A stretch of DNA of 64,000 bases from Kiritimatiellia bacterium. GTDB lineage: Bacteria > Verrucomicrobiota > Kiritimatiellia > CAIQIC01 > JAGNIJ01. Positions 43,787-54,600 of this stretch are shown here, in pieces (positions within the stretch are counted from its first letter, which is position 1; every line of letters begins with the position of its first letter). The stretch lies in the NCBI GenBank assembly GCA_018001225.1, contig JAGNIJ010000016.1, positions 1 to 64,000 on the forward strand, read 5' to 3'. The notes below the pieces were generated by a model. It searched no databases. It had not been told where the DNA came from and was given only the letters and a program-made list of their open reading frames with translations. Made by a program: the position numbers and the translations under genes.

Positions 43787-43795
<9 letters not shown>
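43767..43795 (-). promoter_or_regulatory. Promoter of the ilvE-mcsA-mcsB-clpC run
   Basis: Minus strand TTGGCA (43795-43790), 17-nt spacer, TAGAGT (43772-43767), 25 nt before the ilvE start. The -35 box lies within the last codons of lolD. No CtsR or CIRCE-type operator is visible around it. Confidence 0.6.
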
Positions 43796-44477
<682 letters not shown>

Positions 44478-44485
<8 letters not shown>

Positions 44486-45704
44486 AGCGCAGGGCCCTCA
44501 CGGGATCGAGCTTCGCGGCGCGCCAGGCAGGGATCAGGCCCGCCAGCGTGCAGATGACCATCACGGCCGCGGCGACCAGGCCGATGTCCGTCCACGAGAT
44601 CACCGCCGGGATCTCGCTCAAGTGGTAGAGCTCCTTCGGCAGCAGCTCCAGCCCGAACCGCCGGTTGAGCCACTGCATCAGCGCGTTGCGATACTGGAGC
44701 ACCAGCAGGCCGGTCCCGACACCCGCGACGGTGCCGATCAGCCCGTCGATCCAGCCCTGCCAGATGAACACGCGCATGATGCTGCCGGACGGGAACCCGA
44801 GCGCCTTGAGCAGGCCGATCTCGTGCGTTTTCTGCACGGTGATGGTGATCAGCGTGTTCGTGATGCCGAACGCGGCGACGACGGTGATGAAGATCAGCAG
44901 GAAGAACATCATGTTCTTTTCCACGCGCAGCGCGGCGAAGAGCTGGTGGTTCTGCTCCATCCAGGTCGTCACGCGCGTCCCGGGGCCGAGCTCCTCCTCG
45001 ATCCGCGCGGCGACGACGTCGGCATGGTACGGGTCGTCGGTCATCACCTGGATCCCGTGGACGCCCTGCTCCAGCCCGTACAGGTCGCGCGCCCGGGGCA
45101 GCGAGGTGAGCAGGAACCCCACGTCAAACTCCCACATGCCCAGCTCGAAGATCCCCGCGACGGTCAACTCCTCCGGCAGGTAGATTTCGTCCGCTGCCGT
45201 GAAGTTCTGCGGCGAATAGACCAGCAGCCGGTCGCCGGGGATGACCCCGAGCTGCCCGGCCAGGTCGCGCCCGATGACGACGTTCTCGTCCTCCACGTTG
45301 AACTCCCCGTCCACCATGTGGTCGGGGATGCGGCTGACGGTCCGCTCCTGTTCCGGGTCGATGCCCCGGGCCATCGGCGTGTAGACGCGGTCGTTGTGCT
45401 GGACAAAGACCAGGCCCTGCACGAACGGCGCCGCGCCGGTGACGCCCTCGATCCTCCGGATTCGCTCGACCAGCTCGTCCTCGTTCTCAATGACCTCCCA
45501 GCCGCCGACCGTGACATGCGCGTTGAAGCTCAAGATCTTCTCGCGCCACATCTCGTCGAAACCGCTCATGACGGAGAGGACGATGATCAGCACCGCGACC
45601 CCGAGCAGCACACCGAGCACGGAGATCACCGTCACCACCGAGAGGAACGTCCGCTTCGGCTTCAGGTACTTCAGCGCCAGGTACAGGGAAAACGGTAACG
45701 CCAT
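44478..45704 (-). CDS. LolC/LolE-type lipoprotein-releasing permease
   Basis: A 408-aa permease: one N-terminal membrane helix (V-I-S-V-L-G-V-L-L-G-V-A-V-L-I-I-V), a large periplasmic domain (about 50-260) and three C-terminal helices, the last near I-G-L-V-A-A-A-V-M-V-I-C-T. The motif F-L-S-V-V-T-V-I-S-V-L-G-V-x-L-G is characteristic of LolC/E. A single permease gene implies a homodimer in place of separate LolC and LolE, as in many non-proteobacterial genomes. It follows lysS on the same strand. Confidence 0.88.
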
Positions 45705-45711
45705 TTTTTTT

Positions 45712-45767
45712 ACCGCGGATTACGCGGATGATTGTTTTTATCAGCGCCCATCCGCGCCATCCACGGT
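45712..45767. repeat. Intergenic inverted repeat, family E
   Basis: ACCGCGGATTACGCGGATG (45712-45730) and CATCCGCGCCATCCACGGT (45749-45767) pair at 16 of 19 positions. It fills the 66-nt gap between lysS and the permease gene and abuts the lysS stop, so it may act as partial terminator inside the run. Confidence 0.75.
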
Positions 45768-45770
45768 TTC

Positions 45771-47213
45771 TTATGTTTTAGGTTTCAGCTGCGGGAAGAG
45801 GATGACGTCCCGGATCGCCTCGGCGCCGGTCAGGACCATCAACAGGCGGTCGATCCCGATGCCCATGCCGCCGGCCGGGGGCATGCCGTGCTCCAGCGCG
45901 GTCAGGAAGTCGTGGTCCACCTTGGCGTCGTCGCCCTTCGCCTGGGCCTCGAGGCGCCGGCGCTGCTCGAGGGGATCGTTCAGCTCGCTGTAGGCCGGCG
46001 CGATCTCGCGGCCCTGCATGACCAGCTCGAAGACGTCCACGGCCGACGGGTCGTCCGCGCAGGGTTTCGCCAGCGGGATCAGCTCCGCCGGGAACCGCGT
46101 GACGAAGACCGGCCCGGCCAGCGTCTTCTCGACGAGCTTCTCGTAGATCTCGTGCGTCACGTCGAGCTTCGTCCACTCCGGCGCGACGGCGAGGCCCATC
46201 CCCTGCGCCCGCTCGCGCGCCCGGGGCAGGTCGAGCTCGAACCAGTCCGCGCCGGCCTTCTCCAGGATCAGCTCGCGGTACGGCTTCTCGGGCCACGGCA
46301 GGGCCAGGTCGTACGGGTGCTCGGCGCTCCCAACCTTCAGCGAGCCGAAGACGGTCTGCGCGACGTGGGTGACGAGATCCTGCACGAGGCGCATCATGCC
46401 GCGCACGTCGGTGTAGGCCTCGTAGAGTTCCAGCATCGTGAACTCGGGGTTGTGCGACCGGTCGAGGCCCTCGTTGCGGAAGTTGCGGTTGAGCTCGAAG
46501 ACCTTGTCGTAGCCGCCGACGAGCAGGCGCTTGAGGTACAGTTCCGGCGCGATGCGGAGGAACATGTCGTGGCCGAGCGCGTGGTAGTGGGTCTTGAACG
46601 GGTTGGCCGTCGCGCCGCCGGCCATGGCCTGGATCATCGGCGTCTCGACCTCGCGGAAGCCGCGATCCGAGAGGAACTTCCGGATCGCGGCGATGGCCTG
46701 CGTCCGGCGGTCGAACAGCGTCCGGACGTCGGGGTTCGCGATCAGGTCGAGGTAGCGGTAGCGGTAGCGCGTCTCGACGTCGTGCAGGCCGTGCCACTTC
46801 TCCGGCAGCGGCAGCAGGGCCTTGGCGAGCAGCGTCCAGCCGTTGACCTTCAGGCTCTGCTCGCCGGTCCGCGTGACGAACAGTTCCCCTTCGGCGCCGA
46901 CCTGGTCGCCGAGGTCGAGGAGCTCGAACGCCTCGAAGGCCTGGTCGCCGACGGCGTCCTTCTTGACGTAGACCTGGAGCCGCCCGGTGCCGTCCTGGAG
47001 GTGGGCGAAGATGCTCTTGCCCATCTGGCGCTTGGACACGATGCGGCCGGCGACCCGGGCGGGCTTCTGCTCGGCGAAGGCCGCGAGCACCTCGGCCAGC
47101 CGGCCCGTGCGCTCGAAGGGCGCGCCGAACGGCTCGTAGCCGAGGGCTTGCAGCCGGCGCATGTTCTCGATGCGCTGCTGCCGGAATTCGTTCTCGCGCG
47201 GCCCCTGGTCCAT
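45771..47213 (-). CDS. lysS: Lysine--tRNA ligase, class II
   Basis: A 480-aa class II synthetase; the start at 47213 follows GGAG and gives M-D-Q-G-P-R-E-N-E-F. The N-terminal OB fold (V-A-G-R-I-V-S-K-R-Q-M-G-K) binds the anticodon. Motif 1 (V-E-T-P-M-I-Q), motif 2 (F-R-N-E-G-L-D-R-S-H-N-P-E-F-T) and motif 3 (G-M-G-I-G-I-D-R) are intact. It charges tRNA-Lys. The lysS-lolE-lolD arrangement is common in several diderm phyla. Confidence 0.97.
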   Translation of the reverse strand: MDQGPRENEFRQQRIENMRRLQALGYEPFGAPFERTGRLAEVLAAFAEQKPARVAGRIVSKRQMGKSIFAHLQDGTGRLQVYVKKDAVGDQAFEAFELLDLGDQVGAEGELFVTRTGEQSLKVNGWTLLAKALLPLPEKWHGLHDVETRYRYRYLDLIANPDVRTLFDRRTQAIAAIRKFLSDRGFREVETPMIQAMAGGATANPFKTHYHALGHDMFLRIAPELYLKRLLVGGYDKVFELNRNFRNEGLDRSHNPEFTMLELYEAYTDVRGMMRLVQDLVTHVAQTVFGSLKVGSAEHPYDLALPWPEKPYRELILEKAGADWFELDLPRARERAQGMGLAVAPEWTKLDVTHEIYEKLVEKTLAGPVFVTRFPAELIPLAKPCADDPSAVDVFELVMQGREIAPAYSELNDPLEQRRRLEAQAKGDDAKVDHDFLTALEHGMPPAGGMGIGIDRLLMVLTGAEAIRDVILFPQLKPKT

Positions 47214-47238
47214 GGTTTGTCTCCTGCGACGGTCCCAG

Positions 47239-47267
47239 AGGATAGGAGCCGCCTCCCGGCAAGTCAA
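47239..47267 (-). promoter_or_regulatory. Promoter of lysS
   Basis: Minus strand TTGACT (47267-47262), 17-nt spacer, TATCCT (47244-47239), 25 nt before the start codon. Confidence 0.6.
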
Positions 47268-47285
47268 GGAAGGCGCGGCCGCCCA

Positions 47286-48776
47286 TCAGCGGGGGAACAG
47301 GAGCACGGGGAAGAGCGCGGCGACGCCGGCCGTGACGCCGAAGCGCGCGCCGAGGAGCACAGCCGTCAACATCAAGGCCGCCCAGATTCCGATCTGCAGG
47401 GCGGGCGCGCGGACGGGGGCGCCTTTTCGCCGCCAGCGGCGATGGGCCTTCGCCTCCGCGCCGATGAACAAGAGCCCCAGCCCGAAGTACACCGCGGAGG
47501 CGACGACCACGATCGGCGGGAGCGCTCCGCCGGTCCGGGTTTCCATCCCCGGCGCCGCGCGGCGCGTGAGGTTGTAGAGGAGGCAGGCCTCGCCCAGGAG
47601 CGGCGCGTTCGCCGCGTTGGAGAGGAGACGCGGGGTCAGCCACGTGCCGTTCGGCAGGGGCCAGCCGAAGACGGTCATCTGCGCCGCCAGCGGCCAGGCG
47701 CGGTCGAATCGGCCCATGATCCGCGAGGCCGCGACGCCGAACGCGCTGGCCGACACCCCCACCCCGCCCAGGACCGGCCCGGCGTCCACGTCCATGTACC
47801 AGTCCCCGCCGCCGAGGTCGCGCGGGAACTCGCGGAAGCCGCGCAGCCCGTACTTCTCCTGCCAGAACCAGCGCTCGTAGCGCGCGTACCAGTCGCGCGC
47901 GACGTCCGGCCACAACTCGGGCGCGCTCATGAAGGCGTACGAAATGCCGCAGCCGCGCGCGGGGCCGTGCACCACGCCGCGGACGGGATCGGCCGCGTAG
48001 GGCGGCAGGCCTCGCGGGTCCAGCAGCGTACCCTCGAAGCCGCGGAGCGAGCGCGCGGCGAAGGCGGAGTGGTCCGTGCCGAGCACGCCGTCCGCCCGGC
48101 GGATCGCGGCAACGGCCATGAGCACGTCGAGCGGATAGCACTCGCCCGGATAATCGTTCAGGATGCCATGCGGCGAGCGGTCCAGCTCGGTGGACAGGGT
48201 CTCCACCTGGTCGCGCAGCATGGGCAGGTGGCGGGCGTCGCCGGTGAGGCGGTGATGGCTGGTCATCGCGGCGATCAGCAGCATGCGATAGAACACGTTT
48301 TCCCTATGCAGGTAATCGTCGCCCCAGTGGAGCTTGACCCAGGCCGCGTGGCCGGGATCGAGGACCAGGTCCGTCGCCGCCTCGATCGCGCCGCGGGCGA
48401 ACTCGCGGGGCGCGGGCCCGCCCGGATTCGATGGCCGCGCCCAGTCTTCCTGCAGCGATTCGACGGACCAGAGGTAGAACACCGACCCGAACAGCGGCCA
48501 TTCCGTGCCGGCGATCTCGTTGAGGTGCAGACCCTCGGCCTTGCCGCTGCCGATCCGGCCGCGCGCCCAGCGTTCGTAGCGGGGCGTCAGGTCGCGGAAC
48601 AGCCGCCACGCGGCGCGGGGGATGGCGTCCGAACGCAGCGCGGGATCGGCGAGATTCCGAAGGACGGCCAGGCCCGGGAGGATGAAGAAGTACAGGCTGA
48701 TGACCGCCGCCAGGCCAAGGTTGACGCGGCGGGCGAAGCGGGCGGTTAGTCGAATCTTTTCGTTCATGACCGGCAT
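47286..48776 (-). CDS. Membrane protein with helical-toroid-like domain, function unknown
   Basis: 496 aa from ATG 48776 (ATG 48767 is an alternative). One N-terminal membrane helix (V-N-L-G-L-A-A-V-I-S-L-Y-F-F-I-L-P-G), a large helical domain (about 60-400) and three membrane helices at the end (about 417-435, 455-473 and 475-494). The middle has paired motifs such as R-E-N-V-F-Y-R-M-L-L, G-I-L-N-D-Y-P-G-E-C-Y-P-L-D-V and W-Y-M-D-V-D-A-G-P-V, which recall alpha/alpha-barrel enzymes and possibly linalool dehydratase-isomerase-like proteins. That link is weak. The gene follows a gene for another polytopic protein on the same strand. Confidence 0.5.
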   Translation of the reverse strand: MPVMNEKIRLTARFARRVNLGLAAVISLYFFILPGLAVLRNLADPALRSDAIPRAAWRLFRDLTPRYERWARGRIGSGKAEGLHLNEIAGTEWPLFGSVFYLWSVESLQEDWARPSNPGGPAPREFARGAIEAATDLVLDPGHAAWVKLHWGDDYLHRENVFYRMLLIAAMTSHHRLTGDARHLPMLRDQVETLSTELDRSPHGILNDYPGECYPLDVLMAVAAIRRADGVLGTDHSAFAARSLRGFEGTLLDPRGLPPYAADPVRGVVHGPARGCGISYAFMSAPELWPDVARDWYARYERWFWQEKYGLRGFREFPRDLGGGDWYMDVDAGPVLGGVGVSASAFGVAASRIMGRFDRAWPLAAQMTVFGWPLPNGTWLTPRLLSNAANAPLLGEACLLYNLTRRAAPGMETRTGGALPPIVVVASAVYFGLGLLFIGAEAKAHRRWRRKGAPVRAPALQIGIWAALMLTAVLLGARFGVTAGVAALFPVLLFPR

Positions 48777-48837
48777 ATGTCTCTGCTTCCGGAGTAGGCC
48801 CGGCTCGCCCTCGAGCCGAGGCCCGTCATACCAAGTC

Positions 48838-49950
48838 TCATCGTAATGCCGGCGCTGGCGTCGAGGGCGACGCCGCGCTACTCTTCCTCCCCCGCACCAC
48901 ATCGCCGATCAGGGCGCACTCGAGGCCGAAGGGGAGATAGCCGGCGTAGCCCAGCAGCGGCATCTCGAAAAGATGGAAGCGGTTCACGAAGGGCACGGCG
49001 TAGATCCAGCGCGCGAGGCTGTGGAAGTTCCACATCTCCCAGAAGAATCCGCAGATGAGCGCGGAGGCCGCCAGCAGCGCGGCGCGGCGTGCGACGCGGC
49101 CGTCCGGGCCGGGCTCCAGGAACGGCCGGCCGGCGAGCATCCGCAGGGCGGAAATCACGAGTAGGGGCGAGACCCAGAGCAGCGGGAACAGGATGTCCGG
49201 CCACACGGCGAGGAAGGCCAGCCCCAGCGCGGCGACCGCCAGGAGCAGGACGGCGACCCACGATCGGCCCGGCGCGGGGCGGCTCGCGGCCGCCGGCGCG
49301 CCGAACACCGAGTCGAGCAGCTCGTAGGTGCCCAGCACGGCGGGCAGGACGGTGGAGAACGGGAGCGTGGCCTCGACGAAATACTGGAGCGGCGAGATGG
49401 CCTCAACCCCCGCGTAATACCAGTTCTGCACGAAGCGGTTCAGGTACTCAAAGTACCACCAGAACACCGCGCTGACGGGAAAGAGCGCGAGGAAAAAACG
49501 CGGCCGGGCGGTCATCATGCACGAGCCCGTCCGGCGACAAACCAACGCGTTGACAACGACGATGTAGCCCAGCCACAGGGGCGTGAACGTGAACCGCTGC
49601 AGCGGGGCGAACCACGGGAAGCGGGTCCAGGCCAGCACCCAGGCCCCGGCGGTGAAGGCCACGCCCAACCAGCCCCAGGCCGGGAACGGGCGCGCCGGGT
49701 TCGCGCGCGGGCGGGCGGCCCAGGCGCGGGCCAGCAGTCGAACCATCGGCACGAACAGCGCGAGCGCGAGCAGGGCCAGCACAACGAACGCCGGCCACGA
49801 GAACCCCGCGTGCTCGACATAGCGGGTCAGGGGTGGAAACTCGAGATAGCGGGCCACCGGATAGCCCTTGAGCCGCACGCCAATCAGCGGCAGGGCGACC
49901 AGCGCCGCCGCCACCGGCAGTCCGAACAGCCCTTTGCGCACCGGGTTCAT
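48838..49950 (-). CDS. Polytopic membrane protein, function unknown
   Basis: 370 aa with about nine predicted membrane helices. Conserved-looking polar/aromatic blocks inside or between helices, W-W-Y-F-E-Y-L-N-R-F-V-Q-N-W-Y-Y (about 169-184) and F-W-E-M-W-N-F-H-S-L-A-R-W (about 305-317), and the late F-E-M-P-L-L-G-Y-A-G-Y-L-P-F-G, suggest an intramembrane active site or ligand site. I do not recognise the family. It is 61 nt upstream of the helical-toroid protein gene and may work with it. Confidence 0.55.
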   Translation of the reverse strand: MNPVRKGLFGLPVAAALVALPLIGVRLKGYPVARYLEFPPLTRYVEHAGFSWPAFVVLALLALALFVPMVRLLARAWAARPRANPARPFPAWGWLGVAFTAGAWVLAWTRFPWFAPLQRFTFTPLWLGYIVVVNALVCRRTGSCMMTARPRFFLALFPVSAVFWWYFEYLNRFVQNWYYAGVEAISPLQYFVEATLPFSTVLPAVLGTYELLDSVFGAPAAASRPAPGRSWVAVLLLAVAALGLAFLAVWPDILFPLLWVSPLLVISALRMLAGRPFLEPGPDGRVARRAALLAASALICGFFWEMWNFHSLARWIYAVPFVNRFHLFEMPLLGYAGYLPFGLECALIGDVVRGRKSSAASPSTPAPALR

Positions 49951-50072
49951 CCGCCCATCAGCATAGCGTATTCAGCTCTCTGGATACAGACCGCGCCGCA
50001 GGCCTGGCGTTCACCGATGGCGAGGCCTTGCCTCCGATTTCCGGTTCGAAAGCCGGCGTCCCACATCGCAGG

Positions 50073-50140
50073 GTGCGGCGGGGGCGACGCCGCTCCGAAC
50101 AGAGCGGGGTCGGGTCCGAAACGGACTTGCCCCCGCATAC
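50073..50140. repeat. Structured intergenic palindrome, family C, second copy
   Basis: Shares GTGCGGCGG, CGACGCCGCTCC and GGACTTGCC, in the same order, with the element at 18084-18179. Internal stems CGCTC/GAGCG (50091-50095/50102-50106) and GTCCG/CGGAC (50114-50118/50122-50126) differ from the first copy. It lies in the 229-nt gap 49951-50179, where I see no gene. Confidence 0.65.
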
Positions 50141-50179
50141 GAATTGCATGCGCGAAGCACCCTGGCGCGCGCCGGCCTG

Positions 50180-51265
50180 TCACTCCTTCGCGCCCAGCCC
50201 CCTCAAGAGATCGCGGAAGGCCGGCTCGTTGCGGAGCAGGTCGAATTCGGGCTGCGCCAATCGATCCAGGGCCTGCCGGGGATCCATCAACCGGGTGGCC
50301 TTGGTCAGCGCCGCGATCGCGTCCTCGCGCTGTTCGAGATGGGCCTGGGCTTGGGCCAACTGGAGATAGAACGGCGCGACCTCAGGGGCTTTCTGAATGA
50401 TCTGCAGCAGCAATCCGGCGGCGCGCTCCCATTGCTGCATCCGGAGGAGCAGAAGGGCATAGGTCTGGGTGGCCATCGCATCGTTCGGGCGGGAGAGGAG
50501 GTGCCGCTCCATGTATTCGGCGGCCTTAGTCAACTGGCCGCGCCGCAGGTAGAAGGTGGCCAGGTTCTGACAGGTGGTAGCGCGCCCGGGGTCGGTGCGA
50601 TACGCGTTCAGGAAGGACTGTTCCGCCCTGTCCAGGTCTCCCAGCTTCATGCAGGCTACGCCCAGGCTGTTGGCCATGGCCGCGGTCATGGGCCCCTCCT
50701 GGGCCGCCTTCTCGTAGGCCTCCGCGGCGATCTCGAACTGATTGAGATACATGGCGGCGGCCGCGATACTCACTTGTACGCCGCGAATATCGGGGTACAT
50801 CTGCACGACCCTCTGAAAGTTCGTCAACGCGGCCTCGTATCGCTCCTGCCGGGCAGCTTCCTCGGCCTTCACCAGGAGGTAGGCCGCCTGCTTGACGGAC
50901 GAGAAGGTCATGGAAGCAGGGCTGGTTAGTTCGGGCGGGGACGGCTCAAGCTCGTCCACCAGCCCCGGGAGCGGCGGGTCCGCCCCCAGCCTCAAGGGCG
51001 AGGCGGACGGATCGAGGGTCCGCCGGTCCAGAAGATCGGAGCGCCCGGTCGCGTTCAGTCGCAGGGAATAGTACGCCGCGACCGCCACGACCGCCGCCCA
51101 CAACGTGATCGTCGTAAAAGTCATGAACACGATTTGGCGGCGACGCCGGCGCCGTGCTTCGGTCCAGTCATCCCCGGAGGCAAGCGAGACAGAGGTCTCC
51201 GGATCTCCGGGCCCAGCGGGCGGCCGCTCACGGGCGCTGTACACGCTGTGCGAGAAGGAATCCAT
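50180..51265 (-). CDS. Membrane-anchored TPR protein
   Basis: 361 aa from ATG 51265. A cytoplasmic Arg-rich segment (A-R-R-R-R-R-R-Q-I) precedes one membrane helix (about 48-70), a Pro-rich linker, and about five to six TPR units (from about residue 128), with typical A-x-x-x-Y-x-x-A and L-G-D-L-D-R-A-E-Q-S-F-L-N-A-Y positions. TPR domains hold protein partners, so this is probably a periplasmic scaffold. It is divergent from the propeller protein gene. Confidence 0.75.
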   Translation of the reverse strand: MDSFSHSVYSARERPPAGPGDPETSVSLASGDDWTEARRRRRRQIVFMTFTTITLWAAVVAVAAYYSLRLNATGRSDLLDRRTLDPSASPLRLGADPPLPGLVDELEPSPPELTSPASMTFSSVKQAAYLLVKAEEAARQERYEAALTNFQRVVQMYPDIRGVQVSIAAAAMYLNQFEIAAEAYEKAAQEGPMTAAMANSLGVACMKLGDLDRAEQSFLNAYRTDPGRATTCQNLATFYLRRGQLTKAAEYMERHLLSRPNDAMATQTYALLLLRMQQWERAAGLLLQIIQKAPEVAPFYLQLAQAQAHLEQREDAIAALTKATRLMDPRQALDRLAQPEFDLLRNEPAFRDLLRGLGAKE

Positions 51266-51609
51266 CGCTACTTCAATGCCTTCGGGCTCAAGCCGGGAAG
51301 GGCGCCCCGCGCCGCGCGGCCAGACCGGTCCGGGCCCGCGCGGATCGGCAGGCACAACGACACGCCGAACAGCCTGCCGCAAGCCCTCCCCTCCACCACG
51401 CCGCAGCCTTGAACAATAGCCGTGCGCATCCCTTCTGACGCTAGGGAAGCCGGTTGCCAGTGTCAAGCGCGCGCGGCCGAATTGCCCGGCGCGTCCCACG
51501 TATCCCCGAGTTTCCCCTTGATCATACTTGCCGGGGCGGACGCCCGGAGCCTATGATGAAACGAAAGGAGCGGCTTGTTCTCCGGGGAGCGGGTTGCCGG
51601 GAGACGATC
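51266..51609. other. Divergent intergenic region with two promoter candidates
   Basis: 344 nt without a supportable gene. Minus strand: TTGACA (51466-51461), 17-nt spacer, TAGCGT (51443-51438), giving the TPR gene a leader of about 165 nt. Plus strand: TTGCCG (51528-51533), 18-nt spacer, TATGAT (51552-51557), 52 nt before the propeller-protein start. Confidence 0.5.
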
Positions 51610-54600
51610 ATGAAAAGTTTCTTCCGATCGCTCATCGCGTCCGTCCTTTTCGCCGCGGCATCCGGCGCGCGCGCGCAGGACATCTGGATCAGCAACGGCC
51701 TGCCGCCCTCGGCCGAGGGCTACCTGGCGGTCCGGGTTTCGCTGGGCGGCAACTGCTACTCCGGCCTGGTGGGGACGGCCACGGGGCCGGCCAGCTTCCT
51801 TTTCGAGTTCGCCACGTTCTTTTCCGTGACCAACGACTGGGCGTTCACGGCGGACGCCCCCCCGGTGAACCTCGGCGGCAACCAGGTTCAATGCACCGGC
51901 ACGCTGGCCGGCGCCCTCGGCCCGGTCCAGTACGACCTGCGGGCCTGGATCCCGGCCGGCGAGACCACGCTGTACCGGCGGTGGACGTTCACCCGCGCCG
52001 GCGGTATCGGTGACCTGCGCTGCTTTGCGTACGTGGACGAGGACGTGGGGTGGGTCCTGGACGACGTGTTCATCCCGGTGGGCACGTACGCCGGCGGAAA
52101 CCTCGAACTGCACACCGTGGACCAGGCCACGCGGGTCGGCTTGAGCCAGGGCGTCCTGAAGACGGACGAGCGCAACGTCACGTGGGCCGGCTGGCACGCC
52201 GCCCGCTTCCCGGACCTGTACGATCACATCGGCAACGAGGGCGGCACGAATTTTCCGCCCGACGGCTTCATCGACACCAACACCCTGCCCCGCATCGCGG
52301 CCACCTCGCCGCCCGAGTACGGCCCGTCGGATGTCACCTCGGCGCTGGCCTACGATGTCAACCCCGCCGCCACGCAGGCGGTCTTCACCGCGGTGCTGGG
52401 CAGCATCCCGCATTTCGATTACTACACGCTCACGGTGCAGTCGCAGGACCCGTCGAGCGGCGCGGCGGTCACCGTGTCGCCCGCGGACAACGACGGGAGC
52501 GGTGACGGCAGCACGCCGTTCGCGCGCACGTATGTCGCGGGCAAGGCCGTCACGCTGACCGCGGCGGCGTCCACCGGCACGAACACGTTCAGCCGCTGGC
52601 TCCTCGACGGCGCGGACCAGGGCACGAACCGCGCGCTGGTCGTCACGGTGTCCACCAACCGCACCGCGACGGCGGTCTTCGGCGGCGGGGGCGCGGCGAC
52701 CAACCTGCTGCCCGACCTGGCAGTCCGTTCCTTCCGGGCGGACAACACCCTCATTAACGCGGGCGAGCCGTTCTGGGTCGAGGCCAGCATCACCAACTAC
52801 GGGCCCGGCGCCGCCGGCGCCTGCCACGCCCGGCTCTACATCACGCCCAGCAACGATTTCAGCTTGCAGGACGATTTCCTCGTGGGCCGGATACCCATAC
52901 CGGCGCTCACCGCGAACACGGGCGCCTGGGTCCGGTGGACCTTCACGGCGCCGCATTTCCCCTTCCTGTCGAATGCTGTGTGGACAATCGTGCACGTGGA
53001 TTCCGACAGCGAGGTGGTGGAGACGAACGAAAACAACACCTTCAAGACCGTTAGCCCCTTCTATTCCATCCTTGCCGCCACCGGCTCGGTGCGCGTGCTG
53101 TCCGTGTTCTCGTCTAATCCCGACGTGGACGTGGGCCTCGGCGTCCTGCCGCCGGACAAGAACGGCGACGCGGACGGCCCGACCACCGTGACCCGGGGCT
53201 ACGCCACCAATACGACCGTGAGCCTCACCGCGCCCGCGTTCGCGGACGGCAACCCGTTCGACCGCTGGCTGCTCAACGGGGCCGACGCCGGGTACAACGT
53301 CCTGCTCACCGTCCCGCTCTCCAGCAACCAGACCGCGCGGGCGGTGTACGGGCTGGCCGCGACCCTCTCCGTGAGTTCCCAAACGCCGGACGGCGGCGTC
53401 GCCGTCGAGGTCGCGCCCGCGGACCGCAACGGGAACGCGGACGGCGTGACGCCCTTCGGCCGCTCGTACACCAGCAACCTGACGGCCGTGCTCACCGCGC
53501 CGGAAACCGCGGACGGGAAACCGTTCAGCCACTGGCTCCTCGACGGCACGAACCAGGGTGCCTCGCGCATCCTGAACGCCGCGCTGGCGACCGGCGCATC
53601 CCATTCCGCCACGGCGGTCTACAGCGTCACCGGCGCCCTGCCCGACCTGGTCTGGAGCGGCCACGCGTGGCGAACCAACGCGCTCCGCGAGGGCGACGCG
53701 TTCTGGGTCAACTGCATCATCACGAACGCCGGGCCCGGCGCCGCCGGCGCCAGCCACGCCACGTTCCATTTGAGCCCGGGCAACGACTGGGACCTGACCG
53801 ACGATTTCTGCGCGGGCGAGCAACTCGTCGGCGCCATGGGCCCCGGCGGCGCGCAGTCGGTCCGGTGGGAGTTCACCATGCCCGACCTCGGCTCGGGCAC
53901 GTACACGCAGTGGGTCCTGGTGGACGTGGACTGCCGCGGCGAGGTGGACGAGAGCAACGAGGCCTCTCCGTACAAGGGCGGGCAGACACTGCTGGTCAGC
54001 GACGGCGCGGCCACCGGCCGGACGCTGACCGTGCTCTCCCACTCCCCGGACGCGGGCATCGTGATCGGCGTCGCGCCGGCCGACCTCTCGGGCGAGAGCA
54101 CCGGCACCACCGCCTTCACGCGCACGTACACCAACGGCGCGAGCGTCACCCTGACCGCGCCGTCCAACGCGGGGGCGCAGGCCTTTTACCGATGGCTGCT
54201 GGACGAGGCGACGGCGGACACGAACCGGAGCGTCGCCGTAATCCTGTCCACCAACCGGACCGCGCGCGCGGTGTACGGCCCGGCCGTGGGCCATGCGATC
54301 CTGTGGGGCTCGGCGACCAACGAGTTCGGGCGGGCCGTCCGCGCGGACGCCGAGGGCAGCGTATACACCCTCGGCTACGGCTACGGGCCGCTGGACGGCC
54401 AGACCAACGCGGGCGACAGCGACATCTTCATCCGCAAGTTCGGGCCGGACGGCTCGGGCGTCTGGACGCGGGTCTTCGGGTCCGCCGGCCACGACGAGCC
54501 GGAGGAACTGTGCCTGGACGGAGACGCCAACCTCTACGTCGTCGGCTACGCCGAGGGCGCGTTCCATGGTGAGTCGTACGCGGGCAGCCGGGACGCGTTC

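Noticed and set aside
51454..51609. N-terminal extension of the propeller protein
   Set aside because: The extension is Arg-rich, crosses the candidate promoter, and hides the signal peptide that starts at ATG 51610.
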